From positions 113,384 to 177,383 of the forward strand of contig JAGTXK010000025.1 in the NCBI GenBank assembly GCA_019096195.1: a stretch of DNA of 64,000 bases, written 5' to 3'. The notes beneath the pieces were generated by a model that was not told the origin of the DNA, did not search any database, and was given only the letters and a program-made list of their open reading frames with translations. The translations under genes and the position numbers were made by a program. The stretch comes from Boletus sp. NGJ (taxonomy: Eukaryota; Basidiomycota; Agaricomycetes; Boletales; Boletaceae). Below, piece by piece: positions 1 through 10,933 of this stretch; position 1 is the first letter of the stretch; every line of letters begins with the position of its first letter.

Positions 1-589
1 CCCTGATCGAGATTTGAGAGAAAGACACGCGTGTAAACTGCCAACGAGCACCCACATACGACAAAGTCCGGTTTATCGTACGGCCTGTCGTCGCCGTTTA
101 GCTCGTATCCAGATGGATCGACAACCCGACGACTTTCCAGACCGCGTGGGTCCCTTGAGTATCTGCTCATGTGAGTCATATTTCGCTAACCCGTCAGACG
201 TAGATGGTAACGACACAGCGACAGCAGGGCGAACATATCTTTTTCCGCGTCAAGCTGGACACGAGAACGTCATCTATCTCGAACGCACGATACACGATGA
301 GAAGGTCCCTGCAATGGAGGAGGGTTGCATGTAGCCGCTGGGGTGCCAGCCCTGGACTAAGCGGAGACTCGTATTTTTGGAAACAACGATCGGTGACCCG
401 GTGTTGAAAGAGAGGCCCAGACATTTCTAAAGCACCAGGCCCGATTGGAAACCCGATGAGTATCTGGAAGAGAGCTAGAAGCAACCGTTTGTTCCCACAG
501 GATAGCGGCAAATGCAAGAGACAACGGAAATCGGGGTGAATGAAGCATCTTGAAAATTGCAATGAACATCTTGACGTGTAAATGAATTC
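1..589. other. Unassigned left edge
   Basis: No recognisable gene. A short open stretch on + (about 205-334) ends in a stop and could be a terminal exon of a gene starting before the window, but I recognise no motif. The neighbouring segment from about 590 onward is a duplicated WD40 upstream region. Confidence 0.3.
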
Positions 590-825
590 TAACTGCCACA
601 TTTCTGCCTTTGCGCAGAATATGGCGAGTCGGACAAATGTGGATTGTAAATTCGTCGTGAATAGTCTCGCAGCGTAGACACGATAAGCAATCACAGACTG
701 AACTTGGAAACGAGGGAAGGTCTCACTGATGTTGACAGTCATCGCAATTAAGTCATGCAGCCGGGATCCGGGTAAGAATAAGCGCCAAAGTTACAAGGCA
801 GTGTGTGAACAGACCACATTGAGAA
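590..825 (+). repeat. Duplicated WD40 upstream region, distal part
   Basis: This segment matches 8685-8905 in the same orientation, sharing for example gcgcagaatat and ccacattgagaa. Together with 4369-4560 it forms one continuous duplicate of 8685-9115, now split by the transposon at 828-4366. It is probably 5' flank of the WD40 gene at 4508. Confidence 0.7.
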
Positions 826-827
826 TA

Positions 828-853
828 CTGTAGCCGTCTGTATGGAAGCAACC
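828..853 (+). repeat. Left terminal inverted repeat of the pogo-like element
   Basis: 26 bp, perfect inverted match to 4341-4366, preceded by TA (826-827). Confidence 0.95.
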
Positions 854-995
854 GTAACGCGTAACGCTAGGTGGTTGCGTCGCTAAAAATAACGCATAAC
901 GGTGTGCTGGTTGCTAAAATTTTCTGGCGTCACGCAACTTGGCCAGCTTGGTTGCTAACGATAGCAACGTAACGCATAACAGTGGGTAAAAGTAG

Positions 996-3900
996 TTACA
1001 AGCATTCATTGAAGTTAATAAAAGCCCAGATGTCCTCGTACTCCCCTGCAGCCTCCAATGAATTGTTAGGACCTTTTACTGTGCTTTGAACACAAAGTGG
1101 GGCGCTGTCCACCTCGGCAGGAATCTGAGCCACATCTAAGCCAAGGGCATCGTGAATCACCGCACTCGATGGGACATCGGCGTCATCGGTGTCATCATCG
1201 TCATCATCACAGTCCGCAGGGTTGTTGAGTCCATGGACAACACCCATCCGATCTTTGATCTCTTTGTGGAGTGTGGAGTGAGTGCGAAGGTAATCAATGA
1301 GAGCCATCTGCGCTCGTCTACTTGTAAGACACTCTGCAGATAAATCCCATCCCTTGACCTGGCACCGTGCCCAAGACTATAAAAATTTATTAGAACAGTG
1401 TGAAAAACAGAAAAATGACAACCTTTTGGACTAGTTCATGCCCGAATGGTCCAGTCATGAACTCGTATACACTTAAGGTGCCAGCGACCGACACATCCCG
1501 TAAGACAGGGAGTGATGTCGTGAACTTAGCCTGGTCAGCAGTCAGCCCACTCTTCATCTGCTCCTGGTGCGAATCAACAAGGTATTGGGTCTGGTGTTGT
1601 TTGAGGCAGTGTTTGATGACTCGATTCAAACCTACGTCGGCGGGCTGAAATATGCCTGTGCCTGATCGAAACATGAAAGCAAGGTGAAATTGATGAATAG
1701 TGTGAGTACGAGCAGCCACTGCAGCACTTACAACCAGCTGGAACAAAACACAGGATGACGCATGGAAATTCCTGGATAATATAAGAACGGAACTCTTGAC
1801 CAGCATGAACGGGATAGCAGTCGAGATAAATGATGGCATATTGGTCATCGCTGAGATCTGGATCAGACTCAATGACTTGACGGCGGTAAGGCTCGAAGAT
1901 ATGCTCAACCCACTGTAGATTGTTGTCAGTACCTCAATCTGATATGTAAAAATTAAAAATACTTCTTTCATTGTCTTGAGCGTGCTGAAATGGCTCCCCT
2001 TTTTATCGCTCTTTGCAAATGCAAAGTCAAATCCATTCGCGCGTGCTTCAGCCATGCCACATGCATTTGCTGAGGGAAGGGACTGTACAGACACACCGGC
2101 CCAAACCTGTTGGAAAGGTAAAAAAGTACCATCGGGGGTACTTGCAACAAGTAATGTAAATGCCCGCTTTTCATCTTTGGCGACAATGTCCACTTGTCGC
2201 GATCCACGTTCTGCAAATGTTGTGCCATTGCTTGGAAGGACATAGGTGCTGATTTGGTCAAATCCAACAACGAGCTATCATTTAAAAAAATCATTAACAA
2301 TGTAATATATAATCGCGCGTGTATATACCTTTGGTGGCACGGAATGCCACTTCATTATGTAGACAAGCCTAAAAAAGGCTTCCTCACACTTGTTGTCTGC
2401 ATTTGCAGGGAGCTTTGCGGCCGTGCGTGTCCCTTTGCGGGGAGACCAGTTAAGAGTGCTATCAAAAAAGGATCGAACAAATTTCTATCTTAACGTTAGT
2501 AGAGTACGAACGAACAAATTTGAACTGACCTCAGAACATTTGAATGTCGCCAGCAAATTGGGGGCATGGTTCTGAATCACCGCTAGCATGATAGATCTTG
2601 CTATGACAACATTGATCGGGATGCCAGATGCACGCAGGGACTTGAGCTTTTTGACAATTTCTTCTTTAATTTGGGGATATCGGCAAAGAATGCCAGACTG
2701 TCCAGATCCAGCGAGGCTGTGTCCATTCTGAATATTGACGAGTGTTGCCGCCGACCACTGCTGCTTGGTCTTGTCGATCCATTTGGAGATGGTTCCCTTG
2801 TGCAGACAAGAAAACAACTTCGGTTGTTCTTTTTGAAGTGCATTGATCATTGCCTGTGGTGACCAGTCATGGACTTTGGCTGCTCAATCGATGTGCGCCC
2901 AGAGAAATGGGTGGTACCAATTCGTCCGTTTGTGGCGCTGCTGTTTGGTACCACCATGTTTCCCACTCCGCTGCTCCTTCCAATCCAAGTGGCCTGAGCG
3001 TGATACTGCGGCCACGTCAAGCTCACTTGAATCCGCAGGTAAGTCCTTTAAAACCTGTAATAGTGACTCCATTGGATTTCATCCATTGTCAAGTTCAAGT
3101 CCGAGCTACTTACATTATTGATAGATTGACGACAATCCTTGACTTTATCGGTAGCCAGCGCACGCCGACGATTGCGCAATCGTTGTTGTCGTCTGGTGGC
3201 AAGCTCACGTTGGTGGTCCTTCTGTCGAGCCTTTTTCTTTGCCTCCTTGAAATCCACTTCTCGCCACATCTCCTTGTCTAATTTCGCCAATCTCTTCCAC
3301 TGAAGTGCCTTATCCTTGTCAGTCTCGAGCGGTTTCCACTTCAAATCATGAAAGGTGAGCTGTCGCTGTGGCTGAATGCTGTCCCACCCTTTCGGAGCAG
3401 TGTGTATGCTGTCCCTAATGTGAATATTAACATATTCCTCTCGAGATTGGGCCTGTGATCTTGCTTCCAACAGCTCGACCTCTGACTCAGAGTCTGAGTT
3501 GGCATCCACCCCAGACCCTAACTCAGGCTCGGTGTGCAACCCACTGGAGGTGCACGCTCGCTTGTCCAACCTGGTCTTGTCCTCATTCTCAGCAGCAGCC
3601 GCTTATCTATTGCATGCAGCACCCACCCGAGTGAGTAATTGATCTCGTGTCTAATGATAGTGATGTGAACTCACTTTAAAACCTTGGCACCCTGTAGTTC
3701 TGCTGCCTTTATCAGGCGCTCGAGCCATACCTCATGGAAAAAGGTATGTTCTTTTGTTGGAAGCGCTTTTACAGTTGTCTTCATCATCTTGATCAGGGCA
3801 TTGTACCGGTCACCACGCTCTTGGAAAACAATGGTTTCCCCGCCATGAAGCTTATGTGTTTCAAAGCAGGCTTCAAGATTCCTATTGAAGGCATACCACA

Positions 3901-4060
3901 CCCCCTTGTCATCGATAAAGTCTGTGTCCAGGCCAAAATGGTAATTGGACTCCTCGGGATTGAGAGGCAGAGTATTTGGAAGGTGTTCAAGCAAACTCTG
4001 TAGATGATGGATCCGTGAGATGAGTTCTGAGGATGGGCCTTTGTGAGTCGGAGAGGTCAT
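996..4060 (-). CDS. DDE_1 (pogo/Fot1-type) transposase, multi-exon
   Basis: Cut-and-paste transposase of the surrounding element. Reading leftward: an N-terminal exon from an ATG near 4060; a charged Arg/Lys-rich exon (3569-3048); a helix-turn-helix-like DNA-binding part (3072-2485, with PQAMINALQKEQPKLF and ISKWIDKTKQQW); then the catalytic core. Three acidic catalytic positions are legible after splicing: GFDQISTYVLPSN (near 2260), IIYLDCYPVH (near 1840) and FQPADVGLN (near 1640). GT-AG introns explain the frame changes I followed, such as MKE|WVEHIFEPY and PAG|TGIFQPADVG. The C-terminus has a poly-Asp run and stops at 996. I found no disabling mutation in the core, so the gene may be functional. 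Exact exon ends in the N-terminal third are not resolved. Confidence 0.8.
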
Positions 4061-4340
4061 AGTTGAGCTACAAGTCCATAGCAGCACAAAGTGCTGGTAC
4101 TAATTTTCTGAAAATTTCGCTCATGGCTGTACTATCATTCTGTTAGCAATGATGACATAGAATGTCCATTCCTATATAACCATATACTGTTACTCCGAGT
4201 CCAAGTCTGAGTCTGGTTGCTAAAGGTTCCCCCATAACGCCAGCACTGGCCACCAGGTTGCTAACAATGGCAACATAACGCATAATGGGGGTCCGGTTGC
4301 TAAGCACGGAGTCAGGGGTAAGCGTAACGCACTCCCACCC

Positions 4341-4366
4341 GGTTGCTTCCATACAGACGGCTACAG
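4341..4366 (-). repeat. Right terminal inverted repeat of the pogo-like element
   Basis: 26 bp, perfect inverted match to 828-853, followed by TA (4367-4368). Confidence 0.95.
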
Positions 4367-4368
4367 TA

Positions 4369-4560
4369 AAGGAAGTGACAAGTTTGCGTGCCACAAGTAA
4401 ACCGAAACACCTTGTTCTTCCACTCTTCAAAGCCGACAACTGTGTACCATTTGTGAGGATGTCATCGACGAACACCGGTGGGTAGTAGCTCGAGGCGTGA
4501 TTGAGCAATGCTGACAATCCAAGAAGACCAAACAATAGTACTTGACACCGGTCGATCTGG
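4369..4560 (+). repeat. Duplicated WD40 upstream region, proximal part
   Basis: Matches 8906-9110 (same orientation) and 62090-62245 (opposite orientation). Shared landmarks are accgaaacacctt/accggaacacctt, gacgaacaccggtgggtagt and caaacaatagtacttgac. It spans the untranslated leader and the first codons of the WD40 gene. Confidence 0.75.
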
Positions 4561-6629
4561 ATGGGTATCTGCAATCGCTTTCCAGCCTGATGGAAAGCAT
4601 CTTTTGGGCGGGAGCGAGGATGGGATTCGACGATGGCGACTTTCAGACGGTCAAGAGGTCACAATGCAGATGGGAACAAGGGTGTACAGCATTTCTGTGT
4701 CGAGAGATGGCAAGTGGATAGCGTGTGGGGCGGAGAAGGGGGCAAGCGTGTGGGACGGAGAGATGCGTGAAAAGGTCATCGACATGGAGGGCAGAAATGA
4801 GGTGTGGGCAGTTGACATTTCCCTAGATTCAACCAGGTTTGCCACTGGAACTAACGAGGCTGCAAGCATTTGGAGCCTCAAAACTGGAGAGCGACTTGTT
4901 GGTCCACTCAAGCATGACAATATTGCTGTCACCGGAGTCGAGTCCTCTCCAGGTGGCGAACACATCGCGACTGCCTGTCGGGGTGGCTCCGAGATCCGCA
5001 TTTTCGACAGTCGCAATGGGGACGAGCTCATCACCATCGACGCCATCACACCAAAATTTGCTGCAGCCACACCGCTTGCATGGTCAAGCGACGGTCAGCA
5101 AATCTTTGCCACATCCAAGGACAACAAAATCAAGTCTTTTGATGTGTCCACTGGGTCACAGCTTGCTGAATTGCAAACTTTGAGTCAGAGGTACTATGTC
5201 CACTCTCTCGCTCTCGCCCCGAATGGCAAATTCATTGCCACCTTTGGGGACCGTTCGATCGTGTTCCTGGACACATTAACACTCTCTCGGACGGGCCCTG
5301 TCATCGAGGAAAATGATCTGATACAGTCGATCGCCATTTCTCAGGACAATAGCTATCTCGCGACTGGGCGAGCTGATGGAACAATTGTCGTTCGTCACCT
5401 CAACGGCGTGCTCGCAGACAGTCCATTTGTAAGTATTTGTACCTTCTTGGCCCTCTCACGTTGACAAACTACATAGGTAGCTACTCACGAGGAAGACGAG
5501 CGGCCATCAATATCTGGCAGCCACAACAGCAAAGTACGTGACTTCACCACATGTCATTTCGTCACCAAAGAGTTTCGCTCACTCCGTCATCAGGAAGATA
5601 AGTCCAGTCACATTGAGTCCGACGGCAATGGTGATCTCCCCGACGTACGAGTGTATTCGTTTCCCCCCTCGAACTGAGTTCTCATGTTAGCATAGGATGA
5701 GGTGCCGTCGAGCACCCCCGCCCCTCAATCGTTTGACTATGACGAAGTTGGTGGTTATTTTATTCTCCTCTTGCTGCCGTGTTGACGCTACTGAAGTCTC
5801 TGTCCCCGGAATCCTCTGCCGATCCCCGGGAGGATGAGATCCCGCCGGTTGGCTCATCTCATGTCGTAGCACAGTCATCAGATCACCTGCCAGTGACCTA
5901 CCCTCCAGAGGCACGTCGAGAGGAACATCCCGAGTCATCCAAGGGCACCTCGGTGGTCAAAAGGTGGCTGCAGACGAGGTTGAGTAACAAGGACCCAGTG
6001 CCACGCAAGCCCGATCGACTTTCCGGAGAGTCACGCGAGTCCTGCTCGATCGCCGACCTCCTTCCCACTCCCCAGCGAGAGTGGATGACAGGCACGAGGG
6101 ACCTTCGTGGATGGCTGCAGGTCAACTTACGCCAGTGGGTACTGTTCCTTGATAGGGCGATTGAATCCGACGCAATGTGTCGAACATATCTTAGCCGAGC
6201 GAGTGGCTGCAAGATCCATCAGAATGACGAACGGTTCGTTGTGCCTCGGGTTTGCATGCAGGAACTCATCATGTGTTACAGGATAATTCACGCACCAAGA
6301 CCACTACACCCAAACGCCCGAACGAAGGCGCTTCTCGTAGTGGGCAAGGTGCTGTGGGTGCAACAGAAGCGGACCCGGTGCGTCTCTTTCCGGTGATGAT
6401 GACCCTCGTCACGTCAGCTCACGTCCCATCAGACACAACAGGCGACCAATCCATTTCAACCCTCGGCCGCGGGGGTCCAACTAATGGTGCGCATTATTTT
6501 CCTTTCACCTGCGATGCGGGACTTACATTCGATCAGCGTCAGGAGCAATCAGGCTACGCTACTCTCGCAGTTACGTTTCCCGCATGGTTGTTGTGTTTTC
6601 GCTCAGGTACACATGATGAGCCACATTGA
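4508..6629 (+). CDS. WD40 beta-propeller protein with conserved C-terminal tail (copy A)
   Basis: The first exon (4508 to about 5428) encodes successive WD40 blades, each with a GH/D-to-W-D pattern: DGKHLLGGSEDGIRRW, DGKWIACGAEKGASVWDGE, STRFATGTNEAASIW, DGQQIFATSKDNKIKSFD, NSYLATGRADGTIVVRH. Short exons follow (ending near 5547, 5648 and 5740), then a Pro/Ser/Arg-rich region from about 5807 with PTPQREWMTGTRDLRGWLQ, and a last block with EADPVRLF and FPAWLLCFRS before a stop at 6627-6629. Two other copies near 60 kb and 63.8 kb keep the same tail, which supports it as coding. An in-frame TGA just upstream of ATG 4508 fixes that start. WD40 propellers are interaction scaffolds; no enzymatic domain is visible. 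The pogo-like element ends about 140 bp upstream and may affect expression. Confidence 0.72.
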
Positions 6630-8684
6630 TTGAGGTGTTTGAATGCATTGCATGTCGATACCACACTGTACCGTCGAGAGCAAGTGGAACATTCACCACG
6701 AATTCGTTGAGTTCGTGTATCTCACAGCATGATCAGTACGAGTGATGATAGGCCTGCCCCCGGTGAAGATGGCTTTGTAGATCCATGAGCTCCAAACTTC
6801 ACCGCAGGCTCGTGACACACCGTGCTCAACCGAAGACGCAATCACTAAGTCTTCTGCTGCCCGTTTCCCCTCAATCGCGCATCTGTTGACCTTTACATTC
6901 CTCATTTGTAGAAAGGAGGTGTGTGATCGAGCCAAATGAATGAGAGAGCGTCCAAGAAAAATGCTAGAAGTTTGCGCCAGTCATGATGCGAGTCGGCAAC
7001 GAAATGATAACAGGAAAGAAAGGAACGAGGAAGCAAGACAAATCGATGAGGATACACAAAAAAAAAACGATGCTGCGAGAGATCAGGGAGAATATTGATA
7101 ATCAAACCGAGTCACTGGTGGCCGTCGTTGCGGTGCAAACGTACACATTACGAGTACTAGTGCAGCGTCGATCCATGAATATCAGGATCCAAAGAAGGTG
7201 GGATCTGCGTAGGGTGGTGAAGAGACATCACCGGCTATTCTTCCAGCTCGACGGTGGTGCCGCTCGACTCCGTGCTGGGGTTTTCCCAGACGCTCTTGTC
7301 GACTGCCCTGATGATGGCGATGGAAGCGTAACGCCTGTCCAAGCGCGAGGTCTCGAGCTACCCCCATACGCGCTCGCAGCACTATTGCCCGCGTGGTTCG
7401 GACGAGAGGAGGAGGGCCTAAACGAGTCGCCAGAGACACTCCGCGTGCCCCAGCATAGACAGGCAGTGGCGCTCGGGAAGGCCACGAAGCTTCATGCCCA
7501 TTGGTGCCATGCCATAGCTCTCCCGACTCCCTCCACCGTAGCCCTCCGCCGTATGTACTCCCCCCGCACCCTTCGTACACAGAAAATCTGCTCCAAACCC
7601 GACATTCGAGCTGCGTTTCCATTCTTCACCCGTCAATCCGTAGCGAGGATCGTTGTTGCTGAAGTTGACCCATCAGGGTCATGCCACTGGCCATGGGCTA
7701 CTGCGGGGTGACTTGACGGAAGGTTGATCCGACTCATTATTCAAAACGCCGGCGAACCTAATTGCATTCACGGGATCCTTATCGCGGTCAAGTCTCACGT
7801 CGCTGCTAGATCTGCAATGATACACTGAAGATGCGGCCTTGTGAACTAGAAGATGATTTGTTCGCTGCCAGGATTGATACCCAGCGTGCCATTCCACTTG
7901 GCGTCAACGTACCTGTCGAAACGGAAGCTCGTGGGCCCAATCTGACTGAGTGGCCACGCTGATCTGGACAACTGCCAGTGAGGGAGATCTTGTCGTGGGT
8001 GTGATTTTTGTTCAATAGAACTAGGGACAAGGGAAGGAACGGGGAGTTGGCACGGCTGTGAGTTAGTGCTTCCCTGAATGCCGCAACGGATATCCTTCGG
8101 GAAGAGTCCGACGCAACGCTATCGCCTCCTTGTTGCTGGCGAGGCGGAACGGGTGAATGTTTGAGGGTAATTCATTATGGACAAGAAGGTCGACGGCCGT
8201 GAACAGAATCGGACGTCGCGGAGATGGTGCATCTATTGGGTTATGGGACAACGGATGACCACCTGGAAGAGATCATTTGTACCCATAAGAAATTGGCAAA
8301 TTAGAGGCGAAGTAGGAGACAAAAATGTTGTTTCTTCAGCGCACACTGTCATTTGAGGAAGCCCAAGGTGATTTTCGTATGACGAGAGATATCCAGCAGG
8401 ACAAACTATAGCGAAGTATGGAGATCAGTGGCCGATAGATCTCGCGTGGATGACGCGTGCGATCAGACGGATCGACAGAGTGGACAAGACGATGGTGCCA
8501 GAGGTGTTGCCAACTCCCCTCGAAACGACCGCCGAGGGATGGGAAACAACGTCTGAGAGCATCAGGTGCCTGAGCTCGAGCGTTTGGGCCTGAATGAGTG
8601 CATGCGTTGTGGCGAGAGCCGCCATGGAAACTCGGTGGCAAAACTAGGACGGTTTGAATAGGTAGTTCCTGGTGGCGAAAACAG
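6630..8684. other. Unassigned region with coding-like fragments
   Basis: No gene recognised. On the minus strand, 8050-7180 contains native-looking peptide fragments in shifting frames: FDRYVDAKWNGTLGINPG near 7900, RYGLTGEEWKRSSNVGFGAD near 7620, and a last piece ending VDKSVWENPSTESSG near 7240. This suggests either a multi-exon gene or a decayed one. The long + frame at 6983-7711 has arginine-rich, low-information composition and looks like a shadow. I cannot name a family. Confidence 0.3.
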
Positions 8685-9115
8685 TTTAATTTCTACCTTT
8701 GCGCAGAATATAGCGAGCTGCGCGGATTGTAAACTTGTCGTGAGTAGTCTCGCGGTGTAGACACGACAAACATTCACAGAATGCGCTTGGAAACGACGGA
8801 ATGTTTCGCAGACGTTGACTGTTTACCTGGTCGTCGCAACGAGATCACATAGCTGGGAAAGACACGAGGCAGTGTGCGAACACACCAGCGACACCACATT
8901 GAGAAGAAGGAAATGTTTTTATAGAACAAATTTGCGTACCATGAGTAAACCGGAACACCTTATTCTTCCACGCTTGAAGCTTCAAAGCCAACAACTGCGT
9001 ACCATTGGTGAGGATGTCGTCGACGAACACCGGTGGGTAGTAGCTCGGAGGTGTGATTGAGTAATGCTGACAATTCAGGAAGAACAAACAATAGTACTTG
9101 ACCCCGGTCACTCAT
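8685..9115 (+). pseudogene. Truncated WD40 gene copy: upstream region plus first codons
   Basis: This is a continuous duplicate of 590-825 joined to 4369-4560, without the transposon. It includes the equivalent ATG (near 9065) and about a dozen codons (LTIQEEQTIVLDPGHS), then hits a stop. Homology ends near 9115, so no propeller is encoded. It serves as the empty-site reference for the transposon insertion: gagaagaaggaa here against gagaa-TA-aaggaa there. Confidence 0.75.
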
Positions 9116-9344
9116 GAGAGGGACGAGTGAAGCCAGTCTGAGTGGGATGAACTAGCTGGACTTGGCGAAGGCGTACCAGCTAAATTGTGAATCAGAACGT
9201 GCTAGTTGCGTGGTACAGTGGTATACTGCGTACCGCTCTGTGGCGTAGCGAGGCACGAGTGAAGCCAGTCTAAGTGTAGGTAAGCAGGCGTACCCGTACC
9301 GCGACTTTCCCTGTGACGCCCATCTCACCCTCAAACTTTCCGGG

Positions 9345-10047
9345 TTGTCACACTTCACGTTTCGCGCGTTACGTCCTGGCCAGGCTTGTTCCGTCTCCTT
9401 TCTGATGGAAACCGCCACCACGACGCAATCTCTCCCTCAGAGTCAGACTCTGTCTCCATGCATGCTTGAATCCCTCGACGCGGAGAACTTCATGTTGACC
9501 GGAGATCTTGGCAACATACGCGCGTGCGCGACGCAGCATTTTCCAAGGCTGTCATCGTTGACGTTGAGGAGGCACAGCAACGACGCGCGGTCCTTCCGAA
9601 TCATGGTTGATTTCAGCGCATTTCGGGGCGATGTTTGGCGTGATTCCTAATTTGACGACCCTCGTACTCTATGGGCAACTTCTTCGTTTTCGTACCGATC
9701 CGGTTGGCGGTCCGCAAGGCCAACAGGATACTCACGGAGGTGGCGTTTGGGGTGGGGGTGGCATCGGCTCCGCTGCCAACGCTGCGACGATCACCCTCCC
9801 ACATCTCCACACCCTCGTGCTCCACCCGGGGGTGTTGAAACCGCGCATTCATGCACCCGCACTTTGGCATTTCGAATTCGTCTTTCCGGATTCAAAGCTC
9901 TCGGGGCAGAGTACTGTCCAGCAACTGTTTGTGGATGTGTCCTTCTCCTCTTCGTTGTCGTCATTGTCATCCTTTTCGTATCCATCCTCATGTTATGCCT
10001 CTTATCCATCATCCTTGTGTGCAACAGCAGTACACATGAACAAATGA
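9345..10047 (+). pseudogene. Leucine-rich/F-box-like protein fragment, frameshifted
   Basis: Leucine-rich text such as FPRLSSLTLRR, IPNLTTLVLYGQLLRF and LPHLHTLVLHPGVLKPRIH, then HAPALWHFEFVFPDSK, resembles the C-terminal LRR part of the large F-box/LRR families of Agaricomycetes. The first half (9345-9640) and second half (9610-10047) are in different frames with no plausible intron between them. No F-box motif is visible upstream. I read it as a truncated, frameshifted relic; an intact multi-exon gene is less likely. Confidence 0.5.
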
Positions 10048-10108
10048 TGACCACATTTCCTGTACATTGAAATGGTAGTCCTGCACAATGCTCCGAACGC
10101 CAGGGCAT

Positions 10109-10369
10109 TCATACATTCGTTTCGATCAATGACACAAGCAATGTTGGATTTTTCCCATTTGTCTTGTGTGCCGGCGTAACATCGGCCGTTGGCGTAGAAT
10201 CAGTGGGAACAACAGAATCAAGGTCAAGGTCAGGAATGGTGGCAGGAACAGGAATAGGATTAGACACAGCTCCATGCAACTTTGCCTGTTTCAAATGCTG
10301 GCAATGACTACGAGCATGGATGCATTGTAACATGCTCATTGTTGAAGGCTCACTCGACTGCTCAGACAT
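10109..10369 (-). CDS. Small hypothetical protein
   Basis: An 86-codon frame on the minus strand with a Met start, Ser/Thr/Pro-rich, containing a CIHARSHCQHLK cluster near the N-terminus. No family recognised. It lies just downstream, on the same strand, of the coiled-coil gene at 10532-10896 in AT-richer DNA, so it may belong to the same transposon-associated block. Confidence 0.3.
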   Translation of the reverse strand: MSEQSSEPSTMSMLQCIHARSHCQHLKQAKLHGAVSNPIPVPATIPDLDLDSVVPTDSTPTADVTPAHKTNGKNPTLLVSLIETNV

Positions 10370-10531
10370 CTGTTTTTTTGTGCAGTGTACAATTCATTGT
10401 ACACTAGTAAGCTAAAGTACAACACTGAGATAAGTTGTAAAACAGGGCTGTTGTAGGGCATCAAAGTCCAAGATAGGAGAACACAGTCATTTCCTGCATA
10501 ATTTACCAGATTAAATCAAATACCTCACCAA

Positions 10532-10896
10532 CTAGAATGAACTCACCAGTGGCTCTACTCGGCTTGGAGAGCATGCACAACTGCAAGCACCTGCTGCTGC
10601 TGCTTTCTGACCCCCTGCTGGATCTGTATGACCCCCTGCTGCAGCTGTATGAGCCCCTGCTGCAGCTGTATGAGTCCCTGCTGGACCTGTATGAGCCCCT
10701 GCTGCAGCTGTATGAACCCCTCCTGGATCTGTGTCAATTGGTCCTGAAGCTGTTGTTGAAAACAATGCTCTTGCAAGATGATTTCATTGAAATGTATGTC
10801 CATTTCATTCAGTAGTTGTTGTCCATCTGTGATCACAGGGATGTGATGGACAAGCGGCAGTTGCTCTGCAGCAACAATGTCAGGTTGTTGTGTCAT
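10532..10896 (-). CDS. Coiled-coil protein with 8-residue tandem repeats
   Basis: Minus-strand frame from the Met near 10896 (MTQQPDIVAAEQLPLVHHIP). The N-terminal half matches the coiled-coil protein at 25749-25480 (MASAQQPDMEALAEG, then QQLPLFENIPAIVDAHQLRD). The C-terminal half is a run of near-identical octads of the form LIQLQQGL, encoded by a 24-bp minisatellite (10611-10735). The Gln/Leu pattern predicts a helix, probably self-associating. No enzymatic motif. Related short coiled-coil proteins occur in many copies in Agaricomycetes, with unknown function. Confidence 0.5.
10611..10735 (+). repeat. 24-bp coding minisatellite
   Basis: About five imperfect copies of a unit resembling CCCCTGCTGCAGCTGTATGA. 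It encodes the octad repeat of the minus-strand coiled-coil protein. Confidence 0.85.
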
Positions 10897-10933
10897 GATG
10901 GTGGGTGATGAATAGCCAATTTAAACATCCATT

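Larger units (their letters stand above)
828..4366 (-). mobile_element. Pogo-like (Tc1/mariner superfamily) DNA transposon, complete
   Basis: Perfect 26-bp terminal inverted repeats lie at 828-853 and 4341-4366 (ends CTGTAGCCGTCTG...). They are flanked by TA at 826-827 and 4367-4368, the target duplication expected of Tc1/mariner/pogo elements. Inside both ends are subterminal repeats built from GGTTGCTAA and AACGCATAA motifs (about 850-985 and 4215-4345). One transposase gene reads leftward. The paralogous segment at 8685-9115 lacks the element, so both the boundaries and the insertion event can be read within the window. Right end to WD40 start codon is about 140 bp. Confidence 0.92.

Noticed and set aside
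1390-2193. Single long minus-strand exon of the transposase
   Set aside because: The continuous frame includes introns read through; splicing at MKE|WVEH and PAG|TGIF restores the conserved core, so the middle third of the open frame is not the protein.
6983-7711. 242-codon + strand frame
   Set aside because: Arg-rich composition with no motif, and the opposite strand looks more protein-like. Probably a shadow.
8930-9110. Independent small gene on +
   Set aside because: The apparent frame is the WD40 leader duplicate; homology to 4380-4560 explains it fully.
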